A DNA stretch of 34,041 bases from an uncultured Bacteroidales bacterium (GTDB lineage: Bacteria; Bacteroidota; Bacteroidia; Bacteroidales; Salinivirgaceae): positions 1 through 34,041 of the forward strand of contig CALJOM010000018.1 of assembly GCA_937981765.1 (NCBI GenBank), given 5' to 3'. A program made the position numbers and the translations under genes. Below, piece by piece: positions 15,600 to 24,898 of the stretch. The notes under the pieces were generated by a model, which did no database searches, had not been told where the DNA came from, and worked only from the letters and a program-made list of their open reading frames with translations. The first letter of the stretch is position 1. Every line of letters begins with the position of its first letter.

Positions 15600-17012
15600 A
15601 TGATTCTATCATTAAGTTGGCGAAACATTTGGCGAAATAAAACCAGAAGCCTGGTTGTTTTAAGCGCCATTGCACTTGGATTATGGGGCGGAGTAACCAG
15701 TATGGCACTCATCAATGGTTGGATTAAACAACGAACAAACGATATTTTCCGGAATGAATTATCGCACATACAGATTCATTCTCCCGAATTTCTGTTAAAC
15801 GAAGAGGTTGATAAACTTTTTGCTTTCGATTCGGTTCAGAATGTTCTTAAAGCTATCCCCGATATTGTAGGGTATAGTGGCCGGTTAAAGCTTTTTGCCA
15901 TGGCACAGAGCGATCGAGCAAATTCTGGAATGTATTTGTTGGGAGTAAATCCGGAAGATGAAAAAAACATTAGCGGAATTCCGGAAAGCATTATGTTGGG
16001 TTCGTTTCTGGAGGGAAGCCATCGGATACCGTCGTTAGTTCTTGGGAAGGAGGCCGCGGAAGAATTAAAGCTGGTTAACTATGAAATTACTGATAAAGTC
16101 ATTGAATGCTTTGCGGAGCGTGATACCACATTAACAAAGTATCTTTCATCTCTTAGTGGGAAACAATTCCGGAGTCGGTCGGCATTGGTGAACGAACTGA
16201 AGCACTCCTTGAGTAATGAAAAACACAATCGGTGGATTGATGCTATTGTAGATTCCTCGGCAAGATATCGGCTCAACAGTGCTGTGTTTTTTACCTTTCA
16301 AACTCCGCAGGGAGAGATGCAAAACGCAATGTTCAGAGTTCGGGGAGTTTATCGCACATCCAATTCATCTTTCGATTCCCGTATGGCGTTTGTGAATATT
16401 AACGATTTAGCTTCGATAGCCAACATTGAATCGAATCATGTACATGAAGTAGCTGTTTTGTGTAGTAATTACGAAAATGCAAATCAGATAGCTAAAAGCA
16501 TAGCGGAAAAAATTGGCCATCTTGAGGTCAGAAGCTGGGGACAAATTTCACCGGAAATAAAGTTCTATACAGCTTTTGGCGATTTTATGGGATTGATTTA
16601 CGTGATGATAATTCTTTTTGCTCTTGCTTTTGGAATTGTTAATACCACGATGATGAGTGTTTTAGAACGCTACCGCGAATTTGGAATGTTGATGGCAATT
16701 GGCATGAACCGCTTTAGAGTTTTTAGTATGATTATGCTGGAATCGGTGCTTTTAACCTTTACTGGAGGGATATTGGGACTCTTGTTTAGTGCTGTTTTTA
16801 TAAAAATATTTGAAATATCGGGAATCGATTTCAGTGTCTGGGCAGAAGGGTTTGAAGCTATTGGGTACTCTCCGGTGGTTTATCCTCACATAACGGTTTC
16901 CAATTACGTTGTCATTGTATTGTTGGTTATCCTGACAGGAATCCTGGCATCGCTGTGGCCGGCAAGAAAAGCACTCAGGCTAAACCCCATGCAGGCACTT
17001 AGAATAGAATAA
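15600..17012 (+). CDS. ABC transporter permease, FtsX/LolC/MacB type (second)
   Basis: The product is 470 aa from the ATG at 15600; a GTG at 15573 would add nine residues. The ATG is preferred because MILSLSWRNIWRNKTRS aligns with the start of the first permease. Topology is as in that protein: an N-terminal helix, a periplasmic domain, and three C-terminal helices with the segment LERYREFGMLMAIGMNRF. It has a helical insertion of about 64 residues (about 159-222, starting EITDKVIECFAERD), but placed after LGKEAAEELKL rather than before it as in the first permease. The ATPase gene follows 29 nt after the stop. Confidence 0.93.
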   Translation: MILSLSWRNIWRNKTRSLVVLSAIALGLWGGVTSMALINGWIKQRTNDIFRNELSHIQIHSPEFLLNEEVDKLFAFDSVQNVLKAIPDIVGYSGRLKLFAMAQSDRANSGMYLLGVNPEDEKNISGIPESIMLGSFLEGSHRIPSLVLGKEAAEELKLVNYEITDKVIECFAERDTTLTKYLSSLSGKQFRSRSALVNELKHSLSNEKHNRWIDAIVDSSARYRLNSAVFFTFQTPQGEMQNAMFRVRGVYRTSNSSFDSRMAFVNINDLASIANIESNHVHEVAVLCSNYENANQIAKSIAEKIGHLEVRSWGQISPEIKFYTAFGDFMGLIYVMIILFALAFGIVNTTMMSVLERYREFGMLMAIGMNRFRVFSMIMLESVLLTFTGGILGLLFSAVFIKIFEISGIDFSVWAEGFEAIGYSPVVYPHITVSNYVVIVLLVILTGILASLWPARKALRLNPMQALRIE

Positions 17013-17041
17013 CAATAGAAAAACTTTTAAACTGTACTCTT

Positions 17042-17725
17042 ATGGCAATTATTGAAGTTGTCTCTTTGGACAAAATATACAACGATTCGGCCGTGGAAGT
17101 AACGGCACTCAAAAATATCAATCTCTCTATCTCGAGTGGTGAATTTACTGCTATTGTTGGCCCCTCGGGGTCGGGGAAAACCACCCTGTTAAACCTGATA
17201 GGAGGCTTGGATTATCCAACCTCGGGGAAAATAAGGGTTGGGGATGTATGGTTGAATGAACTAAAAGGCTTCAGGCTTATCGATTTCAGACTCCATAATA
17301 TTGGCTTTGTTTTCCAGTCGTACAATCTGATCCCAGTGTTAACGGCTCTCGAGAACGTTGAGTTGATAATGCAACTACAAGGAGTTTCGGCAAAAGAACG
17401 CAGGAAAAGAGCCACGGAGCTGCTGCATAGAGTAGGATTGGGCGATAGGTGCGATAGTCGTCCGTCGAAATTATCCGGAGGGCAACAACAGCGGGTTGCA
17501 GTGGCTCGGGCCTTAGCATCCAAACCCAAATACATTCTGGCCGATGAACCTACCGCCAACCTCGATGGAAAATCGACCGAAACTTTGCTGAACGTTATGG
17601 AGGAACTTAATCGCGACGAGGGTGTAACGTTCATTTTTTCAACCCACGATCAGCGGGTTATTAATCGCGCTCGAAGGGTAGTGCTGCTAGAGGATGGATA
17701 TATAAACTCCGATACTTTCAACTAA
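17042..17725 (+). CDS. ABC transporter ATP-binding protein, LolD/MacB type
   Basis: The product (227 aa) is the cytoplasmic ATPase that powers the two permeases. The Walker A motif is GPSGSGKTT (40-48), the Q-loop FVFQSYNLIP, the signature LSGGQQQ (144-150), Walker B YILADEP with the catalytic glutamate at 169, and the switch histidine at about 201 in STHDQRV. The length and the LSGGQQQRVAVARAL form are typical of the MacB/LolD/FtsE subgroup, which does mechanical work on periplasmic or lipid substrates. The stop is 6 nt before the next gene. Confidence 0.96.
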   Translation: MAIIEVVSLDKIYNDSAVEVTALKNINLSISSGEFTAIVGPSGSGKTTLLNLIGGLDYPTSGKIRVGDVWLNELKGFRLIDFRLHNIGFVFQSYNLIPVLTALENVELIMQLQGVSAKERRKRATELLHRVGLGDRCDSRPSKLSGGQQQRVAVARALASKPKYILADEPTANLDGKSTETLLNVMEELNRDEGVTFIFSTHDQRVINRARRVVLLEDGYINSDTFN

Positions 17726-17731
17726 ACTCTT

Positions 17732-18871
17732 ATGATCAAGAGAATAGGTATTTTTTTAGTGCTTTTTGTGGTGGCTTCCATCGGGGCAGGGCAGGATTTT
17801 AAGGGGCATGTTAAACACCTCAATACACTTTTTGTACCAAATCCCGATACCTCAATCTGGTTTTTGGATCAAACACTGGAGAATCGTTTGGAGTTTCGAT
17901 GGCAGAAGTATTTATGGATGCAATTCGAGGCTCACGCACGGACCCGGTTTATTTACGGCGATTTTGTTGAAAATATCCCAAACTATAGCCGTATGCTCGA
18001 TAGAGATCAAGGTTTTTTCGACTTATCCATGCTTTGGGCAGATAGACATTCGTTTGTTGGTTGCACGGAGTTCGACCGGCTTTGGATTCAATTCAGGCTC
18101 AAACATGGAGACATAACCATGGGGCGCCAGCGTATAAATTGGGGTATGGATTTAACGTGGAACCCTAACGATATTTTCAATACCTTTTCCTACCTTAATA
18201 TGGAATATCCGGCTCGACCCGGAACCGATGCGGTTAATCTGAAAATTTATACCGGTTCGCTATCGTTTATTGAAGCAGTTTTTCAGCCCAAACGCGATAT
18301 GGATAGCAGTACCTATGGAGTCCGATGGAAAGCAGCCTTGGGCTCAACCGAGTATCAGTGGATTGTGGCCAATATGCCAACCCATTACATTGTTGGCGGA
18401 GGTTTCTCCGGTGAAATTTGGCAATTTGCCGTGCGAAGCGAGTTTTCCTATTTTCATTCCCACTCTTCCGGTAATAAAAACGGACTAGTGACAACACTCT
18501 CATTCGATAGAAGTTTTGCCTCCACTGGATTTGTTCAATTTGGGATGCTCTATAACTCCCTTGGCAGCAATAAAGTCGAACAATCGTTTAGTTTTATCGA
18601 ACCGCAGGTTTTGAGTCCTACTAGATTAAGCAAGGGTAAATTTAATCTAATGGCCGGTGTTAACGGAACTATTCGTACGCTCTACACACCGTCGTTCGTG
18701 GTTTTGGCAAACCCTATTGATGGTTCGGCGGTTTTAATTCCTGCACTGAGCTTTGCTGCTTCCGACAATCTTGCTTTGGCCATTACATCCATGCTGCTTA
18801 TCGGGAAACGACAGACCGAATACCCGAATATCGGCCAATTGATTTACGGGAAGATTCAATGGGATTTTTAG
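17732..18871 (+). CDS. Outer membrane beta-barrel, DUF1302-like
   Basis: The product (379 aa) has a signal peptide (MIKRIGIFLVLFVVASIGAG) and alternating strands ending in an aromatic C terminus (KIQWDF), as in beta-barrels. Motifs GRQRINWG and WNPNDIF (about 131-149), then EYPARPGTDAVNL, resemble the DUF1302 porin-like family. That family in Proteobacteria is often linked to the LolA-like DUF1329 proteins and RND pumps. Here its partners are an ABC ATPase with two permeases and a LolA-like protein. This suggests the outer-membrane exit or receiving point of the same system. The family assignment is by pattern only. Confidence 0.75.
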   Translation: MIKRIGIFLVLFVVASIGAGQDFKGHVKHLNTLFVPNPDTSIWFLDQTLENRLEFRWQKYLWMQFEAHARTRFIYGDFVENIPNYSRMLDRDQGFFDLSMLWADRHSFVGCTEFDRLWIQFRLKHGDITMGRQRINWGMDLTWNPNDIFNTFSYLNMEYPARPGTDAVNLKIYTGSLSFIEAVFQPKRDMDSSTYGVRWKAALGSTEYQWIVANMPTHYIVGGGFSGEIWQFAVRSEFSYFHSHSSGNKNGLVTTLSFDRSFASTGFVQFGMLYNSLGSNKVEQSFSFIEPQVLSPTRLSKGKFNLMAGVNGTIRTLYTPSFVVLANPIDGSAVLIPALSFAASDNLALAITSMLLIGKRQTEYPNIGQLIYGKIQWDF

Positions 18872-19033
18872 ATCAAACTCTGCTTTTTAAAGCAATTTCT
18901 ACCAGAAAAAAAATCACACAACTAAAAGGTAATTTAAGTCAGGCCGGTTATTTAGTGGATAATCAGCAATTTATTTTCTTGCACATTTCAAAAAATTTTA
19001 GCTGAATGATTTCGGTTTGTCCGAAGGATGTTT

Positions 19034-19041
19034 TACCTTTG
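19034..19041 (+). promoter_or_regulatory. -10 box for the 19088 gene
   Basis: TACCTTTG matches TAnnTTTG and lies 46 nt before the ATG. The -33 box is weak (TTC at 19011-19013, 20 nt upstream). Between 18872 and this point I see only a short GCTTT/AAAGC hairpin without a T-run. Confidence 0.5.
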
Positions 19042-19087
19042 TTTATATCGCAGAATAGTTCGAACCGAAACACTAAAACATATCACT

Positions 19088-22000
19088 ATGAAAAAACTCA
19101 TCTTTGGAATTCTTGGGCTATTGCAGGGGTTTGTTTTAATGGCGCAAACAGAGCCTCTGCCCATAGTTAACCGATTCAATAATTATCGGGGATTCAACAT
19201 TTGGGAAGACTATCCGGGTTGGACAGAAGGAAACGGAGAGGGATCGCCAACGTTAGGCGAATCCTCATGGTTTAATTCTACAAAACTTTTCAACAAGGCT
19301 GCGTGTGTACAGATTGCGGAAACCGATAAACGTTCCTGGCTTATAACTCCTTACTTTAATGCTACAACCCAAAGCCAACTAAGTTTTAATTCGGCTATGA
19401 CTCTTTTTAACGACGAGCCCGAGCCTGCTATTATGGGGCCCAACGATTTTTTCAAGGTAATGGTTCAGGTTGGAAATTCAAATTTTACCGAGCTCATGGT
19501 ATTCGATAAAGACAACATGTTGCCTATTCAGATGAAGTCGTTCACCATTTCTTTATCGCAATTTGCAGGAAGTGAAATACGAATTGGATTTCTCGCTGTG
19601 GATGGACAACAAGTTGGAACCTATGCTTGCTGGCATATCGACGATATTTTTATTACCAACGCAACTGCACCCGATGTTGCAGCCGAACATATTCTTTTGC
19701 CTCAATGGCAACAATGTTTCACCGAATCAACACCAATAGTTGTTCGCGTCAAAAACAACGATTTGGTGTCTGTTTCCAATGTGCCGGTGCGTGTTCGCAT
19801 ACGAGGTGCAATTAACCAAAATCTTTTCAACGTAGTTCAGGGAGAGTTAGCCCCTGCCCAAACCGGTGAACTTGTGGTTGGCAATGCCGATCTTTCGGTC
19901 GAAGGCGAATATCAAATTGTTGCTTACACCGAATTACCTAACGATCAGTTACCCGATAACAACAGTTCAAACCCATTGGTAGTAAAAAATTATGGTGTTC
20001 GAGACTTGCCTCTGCCTTTGATGACCTTTACCGGATTATATGACGATAATTTCAGCACCTTATATCCCGATTGGTTTGAAGCAAGAGGACGCTCTTATCC
20101 GAAAGTGATTATGAATACCGATTGGCAAGGCGATGACCATCCACAAAGCCGTACGGCCTCGGTATTTTTTTCTGGTCTGGGTACGAACGACTGGCTGGTT
20201 GGTCCCATAATAATCCCGACTCAACACACCATGATTTCTTTCAAAGCTGCCTACGAATGGTGGATGGGCCCAACCCAAATGGGAAGTGATGACCGACTCG
20301 CCGTTATGGTATCTCTCGACTGTGGTTTAAATTGGACAGAAATAGGTGCTATAACCCAAGGTAACAATCTAAGCACAAACTTAACCCCCTTCTTTTTTAG
20401 CCTTTCGGATTATGCTGGTCAGCCGATAAGAATAGCTATTTATGCAACTTCCGGAACCATTAGCGATTCGGAGAGTTACATACTTCACATCGACGATTTG
20501 GAGGTTCGATCTATTTATCCTAAAGATTTGGCTATTGGACAACTAATTTCACCCTCAGCCTCGTGTTCATTTACTAATGCCGAAATTATCACTATTGAGG
20601 TAAAAAACATGGGGCAAATAGCAATAGTTAATCCGCCAATTGCTTATTCCATTAATGGTGAAGCCATGGTTCAGGAGACCATAAATTCTATCATTCCCCC
20701 GGGAAGCACGATGGAATATAGTTTTATTACCACAGCCAATTTATCCGGGCAACCCAGCAATCAAATTACCATATCTATCCTATATTTGGATGATTTTATG
20801 AACAACAATACAGCTACCTTCACCCTTAAGCCCTCGAGCTTTGACCTTAACACCATGGGCGATTTCTTCACAAGTTTTGAATCGGGGGAAGATCTTAGCA
20901 ATTGGACCGTTGTCAACGCCAACAACGATAACCATTTTTGGCAAATAGTCGACAATCAAACCCATGCCTACAGTGGAAGCCGGTCGTTTTATTACGAATC
21001 CAACCAATCAACCCAAACCAGCAACGATTGGCTCTTTTCGCCATGTTTTACGCTGGAAGCTGGAAATACTTACTACGTACAGTTTTTCTATAAAAACCGT
21101 GCAACATCCTTCCCCGAAAAATTACGCTTCAATCTAGCATCCTCTCCTAATCCCCAGTCGGTTGTAAATGTGATCAACGATTTTGGCGAAATTACCAATT
21201 CCAACTATTTGCCCTACACAACCACGTTCTCGCCACCGACAACGGGTTCCTACTATTTTGCCTGGGAAGCCTATGGGCCTGCCGATAGATTTGGAGTACA
21301 TATAGACCATGTAACCATTCGCAGAGTGTTCCCTACCGATTTAACCATAACCAAAGCCACCGTTATTCGTAAAAAAGACCAATCATCTTGCCTACTGCTA
21401 ACGGCTGATTCGATTAAAGTCCAAATAGCCAATATAGGCATCAATCCTATCCAGGCATTTACCATCAATTTAACCATAAGCAACCATCAAACCTCCTACC
21501 TGACTTCTCAGGATTTTACAAACACCATTCCTGCAGGTGGATCGGTAGAGGTGATTTTTAACCAAAACGTTGTTATAAGCCCCGACATAATCTATGATTT
21601 AAGCCTTGAAGTGGTTGCTGCTAACGATGTAAATTCGGTTAACAATACCTATCAAATCTCGGATTACGACTTGAACACCTACTACACCAGTTTTGAAGAC
21701 GATGCCGAAAATTCAGAATGGACTATAATTGATCTTTTGGGCAGTAATTCTTGGCACGTTTATACCGGAGCCGATTTGGCGCGCACTGGCCTTAAGTCGT
21801 TCAGAATAAGAACCGACCAGCAACCCACCAACGATTGGCTTATCAGCGGCTGCCATTATTTGAAAGCCGGGGTTTGCTACACTCTTACTTTTTACTATCG
21901 TTCGCGTTTCAGTTACGAAACACTAGATGTTACTTTGGGACCCAGTCCTACACCGGAGGCAATGAATACCATTTTAACCATTCCCAACTTTTACACCAAT

Positions 22001-22828
22001 GTTTATCTTCCGGAACAGGTTCAGATTTCAGTGCCAGTCGACGGAACCTACTATATCGGATTTCACACCCAACAGCCTACCACTCAGAAGTACTATATCC
22101 ACATAGATGATGTAACACTAAAGGTTAGTGAGGAATCTATGTCCATTAATCCCACGTTTGAAATTATGGATACCGAAGTGCTTTTCTATAGCAATGGAAA
22201 GTTTGTAACCGACTATTTATGGCAATTTGGTGATGGAACCACATCGAGCGAAGCCAACCCATCGCACGTTTATCCAGGTCCTGGAACTTACACCGTAACC
22301 CTTCAGGCTACCGGTTCATGTGGGGTACAAACCAAATCCCTAGATGTAACTATTGAAAGCTCTTTGGATGCCGATTTTATTTATACCGTCGATGCAGCTT
22401 TGGTTACTTTTGAAGCCTTGACCAACGCCCGCTCTGCAGCGTGGAATTTTGGCGACGGCAATTTTGGCTATGGCTTTAATGTGGCAAATGAGTATCAGTT
22501 TGCCGGAACTTATCCCGTGACTCTAACCGTTTACGACGGTATTACCTCCGCATCGGTTACCAAAAACGTAACAACTACGGTTAATCAAGTTTTCGATGGC
22601 TCTGTTTCGAAATTGCAAATCTATCCCAATCCGGCACGGGATTATTTTGTGGTAGCCGGAGATAACGAAGGCTCATTGCTAACGATAAGCGATGTTCTGG
22701 GGCGCGTAATTCAGAAAGTTGCAGTTAATTCAACGCATCAAACGATTGATATTTCAGCATTCACTCCGGGGGTTTATTTGATACACAATACCAAAAACAA
22801 CACTTCGGTAAAGTTGATTAAAAAGTAG
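19088..22828 (+). CDS. Secreted multidomain adhesin-like protein with PKD and Por sorting domains
   Basis: The product (1246 aa) starts at the ATG at 19088, which opens a signal peptide (MKKLIFGILGLLQGFVLMAQ). Four jelly-roll 'choice-of-anchor J'/cleaved-adhesin-type modules follow, recognisable by SWLITPYF, NDWLVGPII, NDWLFSPCF and NDWLISGCH at about residues 82, 367, 644 and 914. Each ends in a Y-x-HIDD/HIDH strand and is followed by a CARDB-like beta-sandwich. Two PKD domains lie at about 1035-1100 and 1110-1170 (FGDGTTSSEANPSHVYPGPG). The C terminus (from LQIYPNPARDYFVV, about 1176, to VKLIKK) is a type-A sorting domain for type IX secretion. Export and cell-surface anchoring or release are therefore likely; no catalytic domain is seen. 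Confidence 0.9.
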   Translation: MKKLIFGILGLLQGFVLMAQTEPLPIVNRFNNYRGFNIWEDYPGWTEGNGEGSPTLGESSWFNSTKLFNKAACVQIAETDKRSWLITPYFNATTQSQLSFNSAMTLFNDEPEPAIMGPNDFFKVMVQVGNSNFTELMVFDKDNMLPIQMKSFTISLSQFAGSEIRIGFLAVDGQQVGTYACWHIDDIFITNATAPDVAAEHILLPQWQQCFTESTPIVVRVKNNDLVSVSNVPVRVRIRGAINQNLFNVVQGELAPAQTGELVVGNADLSVEGEYQIVAYTELPNDQLPDNNSSNPLVVKNYGVRDLPLPLMTFTGLYDDNFSTLYPDWFEARGRSYPKVIMNTDWQGDDHPQSRTASVFFSGLGTNDWLVGPIIIPTQHTMISFKAAYEWWMGPTQMGSDDRLAVMVSLDCGLNWTEIGAITQGNNLSTNLTPFFFSLSDYAGQPIRIAIYATSGTISDSESYILHIDDLEVRSIYPKDLAIGQLISPSASCSFTNAEIITIEVKNMGQIAIVNPPIAYSINGEAMVQETINSIIPPGSTMEYSFITTANLSGQPSNQITISILYLDDFMNNNTATFTLKPSSFDLNTMGDFFTSFESGEDLSNWTVVNANNDNHFWQIVDNQTHAYSGSRSFYYESNQSTQTSNDWLFSPCFTLEAGNTYYVQFFYKNRATSFPEKLRFNLASSPNPQSVVNVINDFGEITNSNYLPYTTTFSPPTTGSYYFAWEAYGPADRFGVHIDHVTIRRVFPTDLTITKATVIRKKDQSSCLLLTADSIKVQIANIGINPIQAFTINLTISNHQTSYLTSQDFTNTIPAGGSVEVIFNQNVVISPDIIYDLSLEVVAANDVNSVNNTYQISDYDLNTYYTSFEDDAENSEWTIIDLLGSNSWHVYTGADLARTGLKSFRIRTDQQPTNDWLISGCHYLKAGVCYTLTFYYRSRFSYETLDVTLGPSPTPEAMNTILTIPNFYTNVYLPEQVQISVPVDGTYYIGFHTQQPTTQKYYIHIDDVTLKVSEESMSINPTFEIMDTEVLFYSNGKFVTDYLWQFGDGTTSSEANPSHVYPGPGTYTVTLQATGSCGVQTKSLDVTIESSLDADFIYTVDAALVTFEALTNARSAAWNFGDGNFGYGFNVANEYQFAGTYPVTLTVYDGITSASVTKNVTTTVNQVFDGSVSKLQIYPNPARDYFVVAGDNEGSLLTISDVLGRVIQKVAVNSTHQTIDISAFTPGVYLIHNTKNNTSVKLIKK

Positions 22829-22846
22829 GGAGGTATTGTATTTTTG

Positions 22847-22891
22847 AGGTGTCTGAAATGCTAGTTCAAAGGTTTTTCAGACACCTTTTTT
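22847..22891 (+). terminator. Intrinsic terminator after the T9SS cargo gene
   Basis: A perfect 12-bp stem (AGGTGTCTGAAA / TTTCAGACACCT) is followed by six T. It sits between convergent genes and most clearly serves the plus-strand gene. Confidence 0.88.
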
Positions 22892-22942
22892 CATAAACCC
22901 AAAAAGTTTTTTTTTGAACGGAATTTGTAAACGCGATTAATG

Positions 22943-23986
22943 TTAAAGGTGCTTGATAACGCTGAGCTCTGATAGGTCGAAATTATACCCTAGCACCAAA
23001 CTTGTGATACCATAGCCAAATGAAACGGAATATTCTGATTTTCCCAAAATAGTGTTAGTCCCATGGATTGCCCACAATCCTGCATAAAAAGCATTTTTAC
23101 GGTAAATGGCAGAAAATCTCGAACGTAGCGTAGCAGTTGCTCCCGCATCAAAGGGAAGCTTGTTTTGATTGGTGTCGCGAGCTTCGAGTGCAGATAATCC
23201 AATACCGGGAAGAAGCGAAAGACTTACATAAAACTTGTTTCGAATTACAAAATTGTATCCATAGCCGACAGAAACCCCAACCAGTAACGACGATACCGAT
23301 GTTAATGCCGCTAAATCCGGAAACAAATTGTGGGCTGCATCGGGCAAAAGGGTGGAATCGCCGGCTGCGCTGTTCACGAATAGATATATTCCCGGAATCA
23401 ACGAGCCACTACTTTTTTTCTGAATTTCACTGAATGTAAAAGCCGATCGGTAAGAAAAACGGGTGTAATTCACAATATAATTGGCTGCAAGCCCAATGTT
23501 GCCTACGTTCATGGTTACTTTTGGGTAGGGACAGTTAGGGAGGTAGGTCGAATAAAAATCGCTTATATTGTCTACATAAAATCCGTTGTAAAACTGAAAA
23601 TATCCGTCGATAATCCAACGGCGTAGGGTGGCGTTTATTTGAAAATCAATACTTTGGGTTCGGCCGTACTGCTCCAACGATTTTTCGTCCAAAGGCAATT
23701 TGTGGGAGAAGCCAATCCCAAGCCACTTGTACGAAAGCGAAAGCCCGAAGGCTGACTGTCCGTTGGGAAGATAATCTAGTTGATGACTGTTAGATGCGTT
23801 GAAAAGGCTGAAACGCACGTGTTTTTGCAGAAGCAGTAGGTTGGTTATCAAACGGTCGCTTTGATATTCGATATAGGAGGTGTCGATGGGGTCGGCGCGA
23901 AAATGTTCCGGAAATTTTTGACCGTAAATAATTTGGGTATGGACGAGAAATCCTACTAAAAGGATGGCTTTGCTAAAAAGTCTCAT
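22943..23986 (-). CDS. Outer membrane-associated protein, DUF4421-like
   Basis: The product (347 aa) has a signal peptide (MRLFSKAILLVGFLVHTQIIYGQ). The body is beta-rich with many alternating aromatic/hydrophobic strands: LDYLPNGQSAFGLSLSYKWLGIGFSHKLP, and the last strand GYGITSLVLGYNFDLSEL. This is the pattern of the Bacteroidota DUF4421 family (recognised from memory). It starts directly after the mqnD stop, so it is the third gene of the mqnB-mqnD unit, although no link to menaquinone is known to me. Function is unknown; an outer-membrane beta-barrel is inferred. Confidence 0.8.
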   Translation of the reverse strand: MRLFSKAILLVGFLVHTQIIYGQKFPEHFRADPIDTSYIEYQSDRLITNLLLLQKHVRFSLFNASNSHQLDYLPNGQSAFGLSLSYKWLGIGFSHKLPLDEKSLEQYGRTQSIDFQINATLRRWIIDGYFQFYNGFYVDNISDFYSTYLPNCPYPKVTMNVGNIGLAANYIVNYTRFSYRSAFTFSEIQKKSSGSLIPGIYLFVNSAAGDSTLLPDAAHNLFPDLAALTSVSSLLVGVSVGYGYNFVIRNKFYVSLSLLPGIGLSALEARDTNQNKLPFDAGATATLRSRFSAIYRKNAFYAGLWAIHGTNTILGKSEYSVSFGYGITSLVLGYNFDLSELSVIKHL

Positions 23987-24820
23987 TTAACTTACAAATA
24001 ACGGTTCGGTCAATTTACGATTGTCTTCCTTGGCTGCAATTTCTAAAATCTGGCGGATAGCCTTTTCGGCACAGGGAGCTATCCAAGTGCTTAATTTATT
24101 CACAAACAGTTCGATATGTTGTTTAATTATTTCTTCAGAAAGTTCCTGAGCATATTGCCTCACAAAATACATTGGTATCTCTGGGTTGTTCATTCCGTAG
24201 AGCACACTCTGAGAAACAATGGACTGAATGTTTTTTTTATCGCTGGTTGCCAGATTTCTTCGAATAGCTATTCCACCAAGCGGTAAGGGTAGTTTGGTTT
24301 TCTTTTCCCAGGTTTGTCCGAGGTCGTCGACCAAAAACAAACCTCTTGATTCGTAAGTAAAACGCGTTTCGTGAATTAACACCCCGGCATCAACCTCGTT
24401 GTTCAACACTGCGTTTTCAATCTCAGAAAAAAGATAAACGGTTTTCTTCTTAACCCGTGGATATAAATAGCTTAGCAACAGATTGGCTGTGGTTTTTTCA
24501 CCGGGTATGGCAACGATGCAGGAGGGGAGTTCTTCGGGATATAGTCGCTTATTGCTCACAATCAGAGGCCCGTTTTTAAATCCTATGGCACTTCCTGAGC
24601 GAAGCAGCTGATAGGTATCTGTGATGGTTGCAAATGCATTAAAACTTATTTTGGTAATATCCAACAGCCCCTCTACTGCCCATTGGTTTAGGGTTTCAAT
24701 GTCGGCGGTTATGAGTTCAAATTCATAGCCCATGGTATCAATTCGCCCATGAAGTAAGGCTTCGAACATAAAGGTGTCGTTAGGGCAGGTTGATATTCCG
24801 AGGCGAAGTTTCATAACCAT
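23987..24820 (-). CDS. mqnD: 1,4-dihydroxy-6-naphthoate synthase (MqnD)
   Basis: The product (277 aa) converts cyclic dehypoxanthine futalosine to 1,4-dihydroxy-6-naphthoate in the futalosine route to menaquinone. It has a periplasmic-binding-protein-like fold but no signal peptide. The N terminus LGISTCPNDTFMFEALLHG and the segment DITKISFNAFATITDTYQLL are diagnostic. The middle portion GSAIGFKNGPLIVS also fits, as does GVLIHETRFTYESRGL (about 145-160), with its conserved histidine. The ATG at 24820 or the one two codons later could be the start. It lies in one operon with mqnB, 78 nt upstream. Confidence 0.95.
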   Translation of the reverse strand: MVMKLRLGISTCPNDTFMFEALLHGRIDTMGYEFELITADIETLNQWAVEGLLDITKISFNAFATITDTYQLLRSGSAIGFKNGPLIVSNKRLYPEELPSCIVAIPGEKTTANLLLSYLYPRVKKKTVYLFSEIENAVLNNEVDAGVLIHETRFTYESRGLFLVDDLGQTWEKKTKLPLPLGGIAIRRNLATSDKKNIQSIVSQSVLYGMNNPEIPMYFVRQYAQELSEEIIKQHIELFVNKLSTWIAPCAEKAIRQILEIAAKEDNRKLTEPLFVS

Positions 24821-24898
24821 TCATCGATTAGCAAAGGTAATCCAAAACAGTTTAACTATAAAATTTCAGGAACAAAACAAAGAGCATGACAAGAAATA

